64,000 nucleotides of DNA from contig JAVHZZ010000001.1 in assembly GCA_036250195.1 (NCBI GenBank), positions 393,340,783 through 393,404,782 of the forward strand, written 5' to 3'. Every line of letters begins with the position of its first letter. The first letter of the stretch is position 1. The translations under genes were made by a program, and so were the position numbers. Positions 9,121 through 21,950 of this stretch are shown one piece after another. Below the pieces are notes generated by a model. It saw only the letters and a program-made list of their open reading frames with translations. It was not told where the DNA came from and searched no databases. The stretch comes from Mixophyes australis. Taxonomy: Eukaryota; Chordata; Amphibia; Anura; Limnodynastidae.

Positions 9121-9729
9121 CTCCAGTGTAGTTACCTACAGCCGTGCAGAGTCATACACCATTGGAGAGTAACGGATATAAGGTAGGAGGAAGGAGCAAA
9201 CTGCTGGAGAGAAGAGTCTGGAGACCCGTTCCGTGCACTTTGAAGAGTAGTCAATTACCTAAGACATAACTAAATATAAAGGCATTTTGGTGAGAACATT
9301 AAGGACAACAATAATACAAAGTAAACTGAATTGAGTACATTTCAACTGCAAACCTGTTCTATACAGGAGACTAACGTACAAAACAATAACAACCCCCGCC
9401 CAACACCTCATATACCCCCAATAAACTAACTAAGATATACTTCATCTCTAAACAAACCCCTAGAACTATGATTCTAAGAAGAGAAAATTACAAAAAATTC
9501 CTCCCCCTTCTAAATAACTATGGAATGGAGGAGCTGTACAGTCCTAGCTATACCTAGCATGAACCCTTCAATGATTAAACTTGTAACTGTGTCTCCGCTG
9601 TCAATCCTACAGAATAAAAACAATAGGACAAACTGCACAATTATAAGTAGTAAAGCATATTGGCAATAACTAATTCAAGTATTTCAAAGTTCCCAATTGT
9701 GATAGAAACATTAGGGCACATTTCTTGCT
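9121..9729 (-). other. L1 region between ORF1 and ORF2, no gene
   Basis: Non-coding stretch between the two L1 frames. It is A-rich on the plus strand in the middle (9300-9500) and shows no open frame worth reporting. It is longer than the usual short L1 inter-ORF spacer, so another insertion may be hidden here. Confidence 0.4.
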
Positions 9730-9985
9730 CTCTCCAGTTGAGATCTTTCCAACCACGCCACAGCCTCCTGCAGTGTAGAAAAGAAGTGGTGTCGGCCCTG
9801 TGCCTCCACCCGAAGCCTGGCTGGAAACAGCATAGAGTATGGCAGATTGAGATCACGCAGCTTTTGTTTAACTGAGGTGAACTGAGCTCTGGACTTCTGG
9901 ACATCTAGCGCGAAGTCTGGAAATACTGAGACGTTGGTGTTATCAAACTTTAAAGGGCCTTTTTGGCATATTAGTCTCAGCTCCC
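9730..9985 (-). pseudogene. L1 ORF1 C-terminal domain
   Basis: Minus-strand translation gives LICQKGPLKFDNTNVSVFPD, FALDVQKSRAQFTSVKQKL, LPYSMLFPARLRVEAQG and then FSTLQEAVAWLERSQ. This is the RNA-binding C-terminal region of L1 ORF1 (transposase_22 family), with its usual phosphate-rich run of basic and aromatic residues. It is separated from the rest of ORF1 by the L2-like insertion. Confidence 0.8.
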
Positions 9986-10002
9986 TTGCCCCTCCAAGCT
10001 TC

Positions 10003-11553
<1,551 letters not shown>

Positions 11554-11554
11554 G

Positions 11555-12180
11555 GACAGCGTCTCTGTCTTTGAAATGTAGGAGTATTGCTATAAATGTC
11601 CTCGGCGGTGCACCAGGTGGAGGTGCCTGCAGTGGGAGACAATGCGCCCTCTTCACTGCAAATTGCGGGGAAAAGGCCTATTTTCCGAATTGTTTAATTA
11701 GCCAGTGTTCCAGAAAATGTTCCGAAGCAGATCCTTCTGTACGTTCTGTCAGACCAACAAATCTGAGATTTAGAGGGCTTCAGGCGGCCCTCTAAATCCA
11801 CCAATTTGGTTTTACACTGGGAAACTTGTGTAGCAAGGCTCTGCAGCTCCCCTCTCACAGATGCCGAGGAATCTTCCAGAGTAGAGATACGATTTTCGGT
11901 TTCTCCAACCATTTCACGTTATTTTTGCATTTCATGCCTCATCAGGGAGATATCAGCATGAACTTCACCGATTTTGTCAGTGACACTTTTTTCTGAGGCC
12001 GTAATGGCGAATAACACCTGTTGAATAGATGGTGGATCTACTTGGTCCTGCTGATTGGTATCAGAAGAGGATAGAAAATTAGCTGTCGGAGCCTGGCCTT
12101 CCCCAGCAGGAGCAGAGGACGACTGGCGCGCAAAGCGCTTGAGTCTAGTCGCAGCCGACTGACCATGTTTCCCATTTTGT
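11555..12180 (-). pseudogene. L1 ORF1 N-terminal and coiled-coil region
   Basis: Minus-strand frames at 11919-12180 and 11694-11912 give a basic N terminus with SATRLKRFARQSS, an acidic/polar stretch, and then a heptad-like coiled coil VGETENRISTLEDSSASVRG and LEGRLKPSKSQICW. A stop near 11919 and a frameshift near 11760 break it. The segment near 11555-11600 reads LLHFKDRDAVL, which joins to LICQKGPL at 9985 once the intervening LINE is removed. Confidence 0.75.
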
Positions 12181-12900
12181 TGTGGTAGTATATGGAGCAA
12201 GCTTATCCCTGTTGTTACTGCTTTTACCCCTTCCCACAATATAGTACTCTTGTATACAGTTCCACTCAGCACACCGAAAAACACAAACAGTCCCAGCTGC
12301 TTAACAACTTTAGTACACTGCATGAAGCAATTAAGACTGGCATCGTAACATGCAGTGGTAGTAAAGAAATGTCACTTGTAGAGATTACTGTGGCTACCAT
12401 CTGCTGCTGGACTTAATGTACCAGGAATTTAGAAGTGTGATGTCAAGTTCAGCAGAAAGTGATTAACAGTGATTGCCAGGGGATAAGAGGAACTATTCAC
12501 TTGATTTTACTCACTGTGTACCCAGTTGCGCACCAGAGAATTGTCACTTCCAAGAGATTATGTCCATTGGAACTTTGACACAGTCCAGTGTCAAGACTTT
12601 TATTCCAAAGACAGTCCGCAATATTCGGATGCCAAGATGGCGACCGCCCCAGAACCGGAGCCCACAAAGCGGTATCTCTGCCTGATGCCGACAGATCTCC
12701 TACTCCATCCACCTGAGGAGCCCAAGGAGGTAAGAAGCAGAATTTTTCTCTTCTTCTTTTCCTCCCGCTTAGCCACCTCAAGCTCGCCGACCCGACAGCA
12801 CCAGGGTTCAGTGAGGGATGCGCTCATGGTAAATCCGTGCCCCTGGACAATTCGAGGTGTACTGAAAAACAGTAGGAAGTAGACTGGAGCCACCCCCACT

Positions 12901-13742
12901 GGTTCACTTTATAATTAGACTCTGCTGTTATAAAAAAGGGCGTCTCCGGGACAACCAAGCCACCAGTCCGAGTCTCTGGGCAAATTTAGCCCTTGGTTTT
13001 GGAGGAGATGTAGGCCCCGATCAGATTGCAGGCAGGAAAGTCAAATGGGAATCAATATTCGGCTAAAAAGTCACTATTCAGATGGTTCAGCTTGTGCAGT
13101 CTGCCTACTGTGACAATATAGGCGTTTCAGGCAGCGGGAACCAGCTAAAAACAGGATAATAAGACGGATGTTGGAGGAGAGTAGAAAAGAAACGTCCTAC
13201 TCCATACTAACCCAAGCCACACCCAACGAAAGCGAACCACTTTTACCATCTCAAGTGTCCCCTTCCCCTAAGTGTCCGCCACCCACCTGAGTGTGTTTAG
13301 CCTACAACACTAGGGGTACATGAACCCATGGAACTACTAACTGTTCTAATCTCTTCTCCTTCAGAGCAGCAATTCAAAATAGTACATTTTCTTTGACAAC
13401 ATATATTGGCATACAGCCTGCTTGTTGACAGGTTCCGATTTAAACACGTTACAAAGTCCCATAATTCCTCTGGTCTCGTGCCAAGTTCGTCACACTCACC
13501 AACTCTGGATACTTAGACCAGTCTATCCTCTCACCAATAGGCGAGATAGGTACATCCAAGATGCCACCAGGCAATGCCACTTTAGTCTGTCCAAGCTTTC
13601 CAAAATGGTGAGACTTTGTATCAGTTTTGCCATGTCCCACAGAATAGCATTTTAGGGTAGCAAGTCCCCATGACCGAGATCCACATACTGTGAGTTCCCT
13701 GGCAGATCCTTTAGAACTGGGATTCCGACCAGTGACTCAATT
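12901..13742. other. No gene seen
   Basis: Mixed-composition sequence between the L1 5' region and a solo LTR. The small open frames on both strands (for example 13422-13655) show no known motif and overlap each other. Part may be further L1 leader. Confidence 0.4.
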
Positions 13743-13747
13743 GCCAG

Positions 13748-14316
13748 TGTCACGGATCAATGTAGAAATACAGCTAAGGAGCCATGGATAGGTGAAAAAA
13801 CAAACAATGTTTATTGCTGGAGAGTATGAACAGTTGATGACATAATAGCTTGCAGAATTTACCAGATATACAGCAGTTGCAGGTAAATGGGAGGTAAGGA
13901 AATATTCCAGGCAGCATGCACAGGGAAATGCACAGATAAGTCCCAGGTTCACATAAGGAACAGGTCAGCAGATTGTATGTTGAAATAGATCTCCAGCAGC
14001 ATAAATCCAGGAGCACAAACAGGAGGAAGTGACCACAGAGAATAACCTCAGGATGTGACAACAGGATGGGACAACAATAACCAGCCCTGAATGCTGGGAG
14101 AGACAGGTATATATGGAATACACCCAGGTGCATGAGATAATGAGTGAAGCAGAGTTAACTCCTAAGGAACTAGGAGCACAACAGGCACAATAGCAGCACC
14201 TCTGGTGATCAGAGGTACTGCTGCTAACACATAAGATGAACACAAATGATAAAGTCTGATAGTCCAGGAGGCAGGAGCTGCCAGGCAAAGCAGTATGCTG
14301 CAGGCAGATTGTGGCA
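13748..14316 (-). repeat. Solo LTR (569 bp) with 5-bp target duplication GCCAG
   Basis: The unit starts TGTCACGG and ends GTGGCA, an imperfect inverted pair, and is flanked by GCCAG at 13743-13747 and 14317-14321. On the minus strand it has a TATATA box near 14108-14114 and AATAAA near 13811-13816, as expected for a promoter and a polyadenylation signal inside an LTR. No second copy or internal genes border it. The open frames inside it are incidental. Confidence 0.72.
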
Positions 14317-14379
14317 GCCAGCATGGCCAGCCAAACTCGCTAACAGCAGACCTCTTTCCAATTCGGTTTATGGGGGTTA

Positions 14380-15242
14380 GTGCACCTGGCTTTAAGGTTG
14401 TCCACACCTGAAACACCTTTGGTTCAGCAACTTCACAGCTGGACCTCGACCATTAGCAGCACCACAAAGCATCCCTGGTCAGACAGCACTGTGAGGGTCC
14501 ACTGACCAGACAGTACCATGCGATACCTCAGGCTGAATAATGCTGGGAATAACCTCGGCTGAACAGTGCTTGAAGTAACCTCAGGTTGAACCTTGACAAG
14601 CTCTTGTTTCAACGCAGCAATCTCTTTGTCTTTCTCCGCTACTGTCTCTTTAAGAGCTTCTACTGCTCTCCCTTTTGCTTCCAAAAACTCTCGTAATTCA
14701 CTTCTCAGGGACTCAGTAACAGTTTCTTGTTGATTTATATTTTCCGCACAATGCTGCTTTGAGTCCCTCAACTCTTTCTCAAGCCAGGAGCTCTCTTCTC
14801 TAAAAGTTTTCTCAATGCAATCATACTCTGACATGCCTACATCATTTTCTATAAAAGTTTCCTCTAAACCAGGCCTGTCCAACATGCGGCCCTCCAGATG
14901 TTGTGAAACTACAAGTCCCAGCATGCCCTTCCAGCTATCATCAGGTTGTCTACTGGCAAAGCATGCTGAGGCTTGTAGTTTCACAACACCTGGAGGGCCG
15001 CAGGTTGGACAGGCCTGCTCTAAACAATCACACTGTTTCCTGGCCACACCGTTAGACCCAGGTAACACCAGGCTTGCGCAGAGAGCATGAGATTTTGCAA
15101 TTTCATTTCCACTCTGATTTTCCAAGTTTTCCTGTTGAAACTGTATCTCAGACACACTTGTTTGCACACTTTCCTTTTGAGGCATTTTGTTCTTTTTCTT
15201 GCCCATCTTAGCTGGAGTAAAGAAAATTTGTACTAGCAGCAA
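14380..15242 (-). pseudogene. Gag-like coiled-coil open frame (269 aa) with a MITE insertion
   Basis: The frame at 14433-15242 has a basic start MGKKKNKMPQKE, a polar segment, and a strong coiled coil at residues 150-225, with ESSWLEKELRDSKQHC, LRSELREFLEAKGRAVEAL and EKDKEIAALKQEL. A hAT MITE (14870-15017) supplies the middle 52 codons without breaking the frame. Just after the stop, another frame reads NQRCFRCGQP, the first half of a CCHC zinc knuckle. Coiled coil plus knuckle suggests the Gag of an LTR element. It abuts a solo LTR but need not belong to it. No pol motifs were found nearby. A cellular gene cannot be excluded, but introns or relatives were not recognised. Confidence 0.5.
14870..15017. 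mobile_element. hAT MITE (148 bp) with 8-bp target duplication CTCTAAAC
   Basis: The ends are inverted copies of CAGGCCTGTCCAAC followed by TGCGGCCCTCCAG-like bases, and the flanks are CTCTAAAC at 14862-14869 and 15018-15025. The TIR type and perfect 8-bp duplication fit the hAT superfamily. The whole element is nearly a hairpin. Element plus duplication is 156 bases, a multiple of three, which explains why the host frame stays open. Confidence 0.92.
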
Positions 15243-15625
15243 TTACTCTTGATTTTCTGTTACAGCTTTCAAATATCAAACTTCACATGTATCCTGCATT
15301 TTCCAGTGGCAATTAGAAAACCAAACAGGTGCTTTAGACTCTCAGGAAAAACAGAAACTTCTCTGCACAGGTTTATGGGACCACACCCAACTCACAGTTC
15401 AGAGAACAAACAAGCTGTGGTACTATAATACCCAGCAAATTTTAAAACTTTTGCTTTCCACACAGGTAAAACAAATAAGTGCTGACCAGTTTCACAGTTA
15501 TAGCTCCGATATGTTTCTCCACAGATAAAATATTTGCTCAGCAAAAGCAATCTCTCCACTGCAACTGACAGCTTATACAGTTTGGATGCGTGATAGCAGT
15601 ATTCAAACATTTCTCTCACTACATT

Positions 15626-15692
<67 letters not shown>

Positions 15693-16832
15693 TGTACATA
15701 TTCATATACACACACCAAGGAATTAATGAAGATAAAGAGCAACATTTCATTCCCTCCCTCCCAGTGACTTGGAGTTCCAGATAACCTTTTTTCAGTTTTA
15801 CCCTTTGTAAGTGTTTTAATAAAGTATTTTAAAAGGTACTACACATGAATGGCCATTTTGGGCCTCTGTTTGCTCCTAGGAACTATGAGGTTCTGAAACA
15901 TATTTCAATCTAACCTAGAATGCACTGTCACTATTAGATATGAGAATCACTAAGAGATAATCATCCAGATAAACCTCTCTCTGACTATATTACACTATAA
16001 GAACTATTCCTTTGTATTTTGTATCTTTTTGTATCTTTGTATTCCTTTGTGTTTTGTATGTATTGTGTTTTTTTTAGATTTGTCCTTTGCTGGCAGAGGA
16101 ATAGAAATTCCCTCCATATAATCCAAAAGATGTTCAAAATATATAGGTTTCCCAAATACACTTCTGCCTGCTGGATGTCTTTTCACATGAAATCTAATGG
16201 ATAATGTTCTGGAGAAGCCAGCAAAGGTGTCTCACATGACCAGTGATCAGTGGCAATGTTGTACTATTGATATTCAGGACCTGATTATCCAATACACTGA
16301 CTAGGATGGCGACCAGTGCAGTCGTGACAACCCCCTTCATCTTTACATCTTCACCCTCAGTAGCGCTTGTTCTTGTCTTCATTCTGCAATACATTTTTTA
16401 TTTAAATGAAAACAAAATGAGTGACAAAGATTTCTGTGACCCTTTTAAAAAGCCAAGTGGAGTATTGAAAGCACTGGAGCATAAACATTGATGATGGGGT
16501 TGCAGGAAATTGCATATTAAATTTAAGACAAGTTCACTTTCACTTACCGAGGAGTAGCCTGGCGTGGAAGGTGAGGAGGGCGCTACAAGCTTAAGCCTAG
16601 GGTGCCTGAACCCTCAATAAGGCCCTGTGGTTCTTGGTAGTGCTGATCCTTTACGTCATGATTTGGAAGCTAGCTCCTTACATGGGACTTTTCATAATGT
16701 ATTTTATGGTATCACAATGGACAAGGATGTTTAGAGATGTGAAGGGCAAGGTATTAGTCATATTTCAGCCATTATAGTGCTAATATATATATACATATAC
16801 AAAATATGGATTTTTACTCTTCTCCTGACATG
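15243..16832. other. No gene seen; AT-rich with one microsatellite
   Basis: Apart from the AT tract at 15629-15686, this stretch shows only short overlapping frames with no motif. Nothing else was recognised. Confidence 0.45.
15629..15686. repeat. (AT)n microsatellite
   Basis: About 29 AT dinucleotides, followed by an impure CATATATGTACATA extension. The IY-repeat frames over it are artefacts. Confidence 0.97.
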
Positions 16833-17206
16833 CAGGGCCGGTGCTAGGGTCCACGGCGCCCTAGGCATTTTTAAAAAAGCGGCGCCCCCCCCCCCCCCGC
16901 GCAAAAATCGCCGCCCTCCTCCTCTCCTTACCTTGTCTCACCACCGCCGCCTCTCTGCTCCGTCTCCTCCCCTCCACTCACTGACACTAGTAAGTGGAGG
17001 GGAGGAGACGGAGCAGAGAGGCGGCGGTGGTGACAAAATAGCCTCTTCCCCCCCTCCCCGTCCATCTGAATGCTGTGCGGCGGCCGTGACAGGTATGGTC
17101 AGCGGCCGCCGCACAGTTTTAAAGTCATTTAGTATTCTGTGGCGCCCTCCAGAGCTCGGCGCCCTAGGCAAGTGCCTAACCTTGCCTAATGGGAGCGCCG
17201 GGCCTG
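16833..17206. mobile_element. hAT-type non-autonomous element (374 bp), TSD CTGACATG
   Basis: The left end starts CAGGGCCGGTGCTAGG and the right end, reversed, starts CAGGCCCGGCGCTCCC. Both carry GGCGCCCTAGGCA further in. CTGACATG lies at 16825-16832 and 17207-17214, a perfect 8-bp duplication. The inside is GC-rich with a C homopolymer (about 16886-16899) and a long perfect hairpin. There is no transposase. The 162-aa plus-strand frame across it is incidental. Confidence 0.93.
16938..17033. repeat. Perfect 41-bp inverted repeat inside the hAT element
   Basis: Arms 16938-16978 and 16993-17033 are exact reverse complements around a 14-base centre. The left arm begins TCACCACCGCCGCCTCTC. A GC-rich arm this long and exact would form a stable cruciform or RNA hairpin, and suggests recent conversion between the arms or a nested palindromic insertion. 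Confidence 0.93.
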
Positions 17207-17214
17207 CTGACATG

Positions 17215-18176
17215 ACATACATTTCACCAACAATATGTGAACCAGGGAGAGTACAGGGCCATTAGACCCTGACTCACATATCATGATCAAAAGAAAAAGC
17301 AATTCCATCCTGTGTCTAGTAAGATGGCAATAAGGTCCTGCTCTGTGCGAATCCTTCAGCCAACAAGGCCTAAGTATCTGTGCCCACCCTTTTCTATCTG
17401 TTATATTCATATGTTCTTTTTGTATCTTCTGAACCATGATGTGAAAATCTGCTGCACAGATAGGATAGAAAGACTCTCACATGAGCAAAACTTAAATTGG
17501 TGCTAAATGGCCACCAATATCAACTTGCATAAATAAAACATGTCCATTAGGGATGCGTCCTATACGGACTCACCCGTAGATTTAAAATATGCTTTTTAGG
17601 AACTGTATCTTTGTGGGTATCATAGGCCTGGTGCAAATTACAATGTTGATGATGACGACACCTCACGGCAACAGCAAGGACGCACCTACTAAAAGCCATA
17701 TTCTTACATCTTTGCGACAGATGTACCTACATAGATTACAAGTTGCATGTGTTTTAATATAAGTACAAATGAAAATACAGCAGCAGCGTACAGAAGTACT
17801 TATTACCACAAGGTAGTCATATTTACTACAGTTGAATTCCCATTCATCTCTTTACCCTATATGCCCATCAGGCTCCAGTCAGTAATGGTCTGGGTTTGCC
17901 CCTGTCCGTCCCAGTGATTTCACAATCTGTATTTCCCAGATCACAGTCAATGGCGTTTAGTCTAATTTTAATTGGCCGGTTGGATATAGGTATTGCTGGA
18001 CAATTTAATAGTTTCTAGTCCAGTTAAACAGACCATGTCTATGTACCCTACATTCACATGTATTTATAGTAATCAACATCCACGCAAATGATGGTGAAAC
18101 CTCTGACTTTGATGAGTTTTACATGTCCAGTAACTTGGAACTTCCTGGGAAATTTGAGTTGAACTGCAAAGACAGT
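17215..18176. other. No gene seen
   Basis: AT-leaning sequence with stops in all frames. No coding motif, RNA gene or dated repeat boundary was recognised. Confidence 0.45.
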
Positions 18177-18355
18177 TAGGGCCAGATTTACTAAACTGCG
18201 GGTTTGAAAAAGTGGAGATGTTGCCAATAGCAACCAATCAGATTCCAGCTGTCATTTATTTAGTGCATTCTACAAAATGACACATAGAATCTGATTGGGT
18301 GCCATAGGCAACATCTCCACTTTTTCAAACCCGCAGTTTAGTAAATATACCCCTA
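18177..18355. mobile_element. MITE with about 48-bp terminal inverted repeats
   Basis: The left end has ATTTACTAAACTGCGGGTTT then GAAAAAGTGGAGATGTTGCC. The right end carries the same in reverse. The flanks allow a TA duplication (18177-18178 and 18354-18355), which would suit a Tc1/mariner-type MITE, but TA alone is weak evidence. Related, decayed bases occur at about 37790-37945. Confidence 0.85.
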
Positions 18356-19160
18356 TCCTGAAGGTGCACCAGTCATTTGGTTCAAGGAGAAACTGGAATA
18401 GAGATGTACTAACACTTCTATAATAACAACACAATAAAATCTAATTACACAAGAAAAAATGCATCACAGAAACAAAAATTAATTGTGTTTATTGTGAACA
18501 TTCTTACTGATCCATGAGCCAATCTAAAGGAAATCTGTCATAACAGTTAAAGGATGACGTATTATGGATAACCTTTCTTTTGTTAACATCATGAATTCAC
18601 TAATTACATTACCAAGAATACTTAAAGCAATCAATATATAAATTAAAGTGCAATTCATTTTTCAGTGTACACAAAATCTTTGTTAATGGGTTAGTAATTA
18701 GCACAGATGTCGAAACTACTGGCTCTAAATTTTGATTCACTGCTGCCCTTGGTCTGCTTAAACTAACCTCTGCAGACACAATATGACTACATTAGTATCA
18801 AACCCACCAATCATTCTACATGCTGGAGACATTAGGCATATGGGCAGTGCTTAGTCAATTGTTTTCAACATTACTTCCAGGAACTTTGACAGACGTCACT
18901 AGGAATCTACTGAAACACTAAAGATTGTTTATTGGAAAATGTTGCTTGAAGAGCAAGCAGAGCCACTGTTTTACTTAGTTTAATATTATGCATGAAAAAA
19001 ACCTATGTAGATAATGTGACTTAGGTAGCTGTAAACCTTGCTATTCATTTGTCATTAATTGTGCAATCTTCTATTTAAAACATATACATATAAAACTAAG
19101 GTGGATGTTGAAACAATAAAACAAAAGTTGAAATTAAAGTAAAATACTATAATAAAATTG
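18356..19160. other. No gene seen; A/T-rich
   Basis: Low-GC sequence with many stops. Nothing recognisable beyond short A/T runs. Confidence 0.45.
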
Positions 19161-19436
19161 AAATAAATAAAATAAGCTAAAATGAAGGAAATATATTGCA
19201 GGAACAGACAATGTAGCTTTTTTGAGTAATTGTAGTGTGTTCGATAAAGGACTCATTGTGAGCCACGCGAGTGGGAACACTAGCGCAGAGTAAAAGTCTA
19301 TTTTTTTTTATCCTAAACAGCTTCGCCTCTTTCCTGTAGCAGCCGATGTCCTGGAGTCCATCTATTTTGACCGCTGGTGTAGTCAGTTCAACATTCTCTG
19401 TGCCTGTGGAATGCAAAGTGGAAGTCTACGAAGGCT
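19161..19436 (-). mobile_element. Probable downstream half of the second Penelope fragment
   Basis: It sits directly left of the hAT insertion that splits the minus-strand Penelope fragment at 21951-22450. Removing the hAT element and one 8-bp duplication makes the two adjacent. I assign it by position. No domain is encoded here, and the left limit is a guess. Confidence 0.35.
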
Positions 19437-19659
19437 GGTGGGGACAGAGCTGGATTAAGGCTTCGGGGGGCTCGGGGCACTTAAGACAGGGGGGCCCCTA
19501 AGATCTAAAATTAAGGGCATAGTGACACATCCTGCATTACATCACCTACAGCCCACAGTATGACACTTACAGCTCTCCCAGAGGGCTCGCTTAGGTTGTC
19601 TACATAAGAAAAATCATTGCTTCCACAAACTAAAATACTGTACATTAAAACAATCATCA

Positions 19660-19815
19660 AAACACCACATTAAAATGGCTATTGACACCACACATTAAAA
19701 CTAGCAATGATATCACACATTAAAAATACCATTGATAACGTACACTAAAACTAGCAATGATACCACACGCTAAAACTAGCAATGATACCGCAAATTAAAA
19801 TACCATTGGTAATGC
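19660..19815. repeat. Degenerate tandem repeat of about 28 bp
   Basis: Repeated units alternate between ACTAGCAATGATACCACAC and a relative with TACCATTGATAAC, each ending ATTAAAA-like. About five or six units lie inside the hAT element. Confidence 0.75.
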
Positions 19816-20394
19816 ATCATTGGGCATGGCCAGGCCACCCTCCTACAGACAAAAAACCTGCATTGTTGTGTACACCATTGAACGGTCACCAAAAATTGGG
19901 ATTGTCCCACTAGAATAACAATATTTCACAGACTTTGCTGCTCTCTCCTACCTGTTCTTCTTACTTTCACCACCTGTGCTGCAGGTTTCTTTAGTTGCTG
20001 CTTGTCTGAATCCTGGAATGTTAAGGGCCCTATTTAGAAAAAAAAATGGGTACATTTAGAAAATTACAGCCACCCCCAGCGTTAAATCAGTACCACCCAT
20101 GATTAATAATTAGGCCTTCCTCCAACATTAAAATAATAGTATTCACATTTAATAAATAAGCCTATTTCCCTCCCTACAAACAGCCCCAGCAATAAATTAA
20201 TAGTATTTACATTTCAGAAATATACCTATTTCCCGCAACCGTCACTACCATTAAATAATTCATAGGCACATTTACTAAAGGGACCTCATTCTTCCCAAAC
20301 TCACCCCCACATTCAGTAGCGCCCAAACCACCCCATCTTAAATTAATTAATTGTCCCCACTATTGTGCCTCTCCCCCCCCCCTTTATTCCTCAT

Positions 20395-21550
20395 GCTGTG
20401 TTTATCCCCCTTTTTCCTTACTGTGCCTCTCTTCTCCCCCTTTTTCCTTACTGTGCCTCTCTTCTCCCCCTTTTTCATTCTGTGCCTCTCTTCTCCCCCT
20501 TTTTTCCTTACTGTGCCTCTCTTCTCCCCCTTTTTTCCTTACTGTGCCTCTCTTCTCCCCTTTTTTTTCCTTACTGTGCCTCTCTTCTCCCCCTTTTTTC
20601 CTTACTGTGCCTCTCTTCTCCTCCTTTTTCCTCCATACTGTGCCTCTCTTCTCCCCCTTTTTTCCTTACTGTGCCTCTCTTCTCCCCCTTTTTTCCTTAC
20701 TGTGCCTCTCTACTCCCCTTTTTTCTTCCATACTGTGCCTCTCTTCTCCCCCTTTTTCCTCCATACTGTGCCTCTCTTCTCCCCCTTTTTTCCTTACTGT
20801 GCCTCTCTTCTCCCCCTTTTTTCCTTACTGTGCCTCTCTTCTCCCACTTTTTTCCTTACTGTGCCTCTCTTCTCCCCCTTTTTTCCTTACTGTGCTTCTC
20901 TTCTCCCCCTTTTTTTCCTTACTGTGCCTCTCTTCTCCCCCTTTTTCCTTACTGTGCCTCTCTTCTCCCCCTTTTTTTCCTTACTGTGCCTCTCTTCTCC
21001 CCCTTTTTTTCCTTACTGTGCCTCTCTTCTCCCCCTTTTTTCCTTACTGTGCCTCTCTTCTCCCCCTTTTTTCCTTACTGTGCCTCTCTTATCCCCCTTT
21101 TTCCTCCATACTGTGCCTCTCTTCTCCCCCTTTTTCCTCCATACTGTGCCTCTCTTCTCCCCCTTTTTTCCTTACTGTGCCTCTCTTCTCCCCCTTTTTT
21201 CCTTACTGTGCCTCTCTTCTCCCCCTTTTTTTCCTTACTGTGCCTCTCTTCTCCCCCTTTTTTTCCTTACTGTGCCTCTCTTCTCCCCCTTTTTTCCTTA
21301 CTGTGCCTCTCTTCTCCCCCTTTTTTCCTTACTGTGCCTCTCTTCTCCCCCTTTTTCCTCCATACTGTGCCTCTCTTCTCCCCCTTTTTCCTCCATACTG
21401 TGCCTCTCTACTCCCCCTTTTTTCCTTACTGTGCCTCTCTTCTCCCCCTTTTTTCCTTACTGTGCCTCTCTTCTCCCCCCTTTTTTCCTTACTGTACCTC
21501 TCTTCTCCCCCCTTTTTTCTTCCATACTGTGCCTTTCTTCTCCCCCTTTT
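20395..21550 (+). repeat. Minisatellite, unit about 31 bp, roughly 37 copies
   Basis: The unit is CTGTGCCTCTCTTCTCCCCC followed by TTTTTTCCTTA, with length variants of the T and C runs and a TTTTTCCTCCATA variant. The variant recurs in pairs (near 20735-20775, 21095-21145 and 21345-21400), which points to a higher-order pattern. The plus strand is almost pure pyrimidine apart from TGTG and the TTA step. Three plus-strand open frames of 343-425 codons over the array (all PPFFLTVPLFS-like) arise from the repeat and are not genes. Confidence 0.95.
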
Positions 21551-21950
21551 TTTTTTTAACCTACCTTTTTTTTAGCTTCTTTCTTCTCTTCTGTCTTCTT
21601 GTTTCTTTCCTGGTCCTCTCCGCGCTGCTCCTCACTGAATGACAGACGTGCCTTGATGACGTCACGCCTGTCATTCAGTGTTGACAGTGCAGAGAGGGAG
21701 GAGGAGGGACGCCAGCGCCGCGGTGAGGTGAGTATCTCCAACAAAGGGAGCCCCGAACACGCCAGCCCGCAAGCCCCCCCCCCCACCCAGGCGCCGCCCC
21801 CGGGGGGGGGCGCCATTGAAAAAAAAAAGACAGGAGAATAAAAAAAAAATCAGAGGTTAGGAGCGCGGTGGCGGGGGGCCCTCGGAGAGAGGGGGGCCCG
21901 GGGCACGTGCCCCCTGTGCCTCCCCCCCTTAATCCGGCTATGGGTGGGGA

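Larger units (their letters stand above)
19445..21942. mobile_element. hAT-type non-autonomous element (2.5 kb) carrying a large minisatellite
   Basis: The ends are CAGAGCTGGATTAAGG on the left and, reversed, CATAGCCGGATTAAGG on the right, flanked by GGTGGGGA at 19437-19444 and 21943-21950. Inside the right end are GGGGGGCCCGGGGCACGTGC-like palindromic bases matching the left end. The interior has a short tandem array (19660-19815), an AT-rich stretch and a 1.1-kb pyrimidine-rich minisatellite. There is no transposase. It inserted into a Penelope-like fragment. The boundaries are well supported by the duplication. Confidence 0.9.

Noticed and set aside
13748..15242. Gag-like frame and the adjacent LTR as one LTR retrotransposon
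   Set aside because: The LTR has its own 5-bp duplication on both sides (13743 and 14317), so it reads as a solo LTR; the frame lies outside it.
16777..17265. 162-codon plus-strand frame with Pro-rich sequence
   Set aside because: It spans a hAT MITE, its C homopolymer and its palindrome; the Pro run is the homopolymer.
20351..21642. Three long plus-strand open frames of 343-425 codons
   Set aside because: They arise from a 31-bp minisatellite whose repeat shifts through all three frames. All give the same PLFSPFF-type repeats, and no start context or domain exists.
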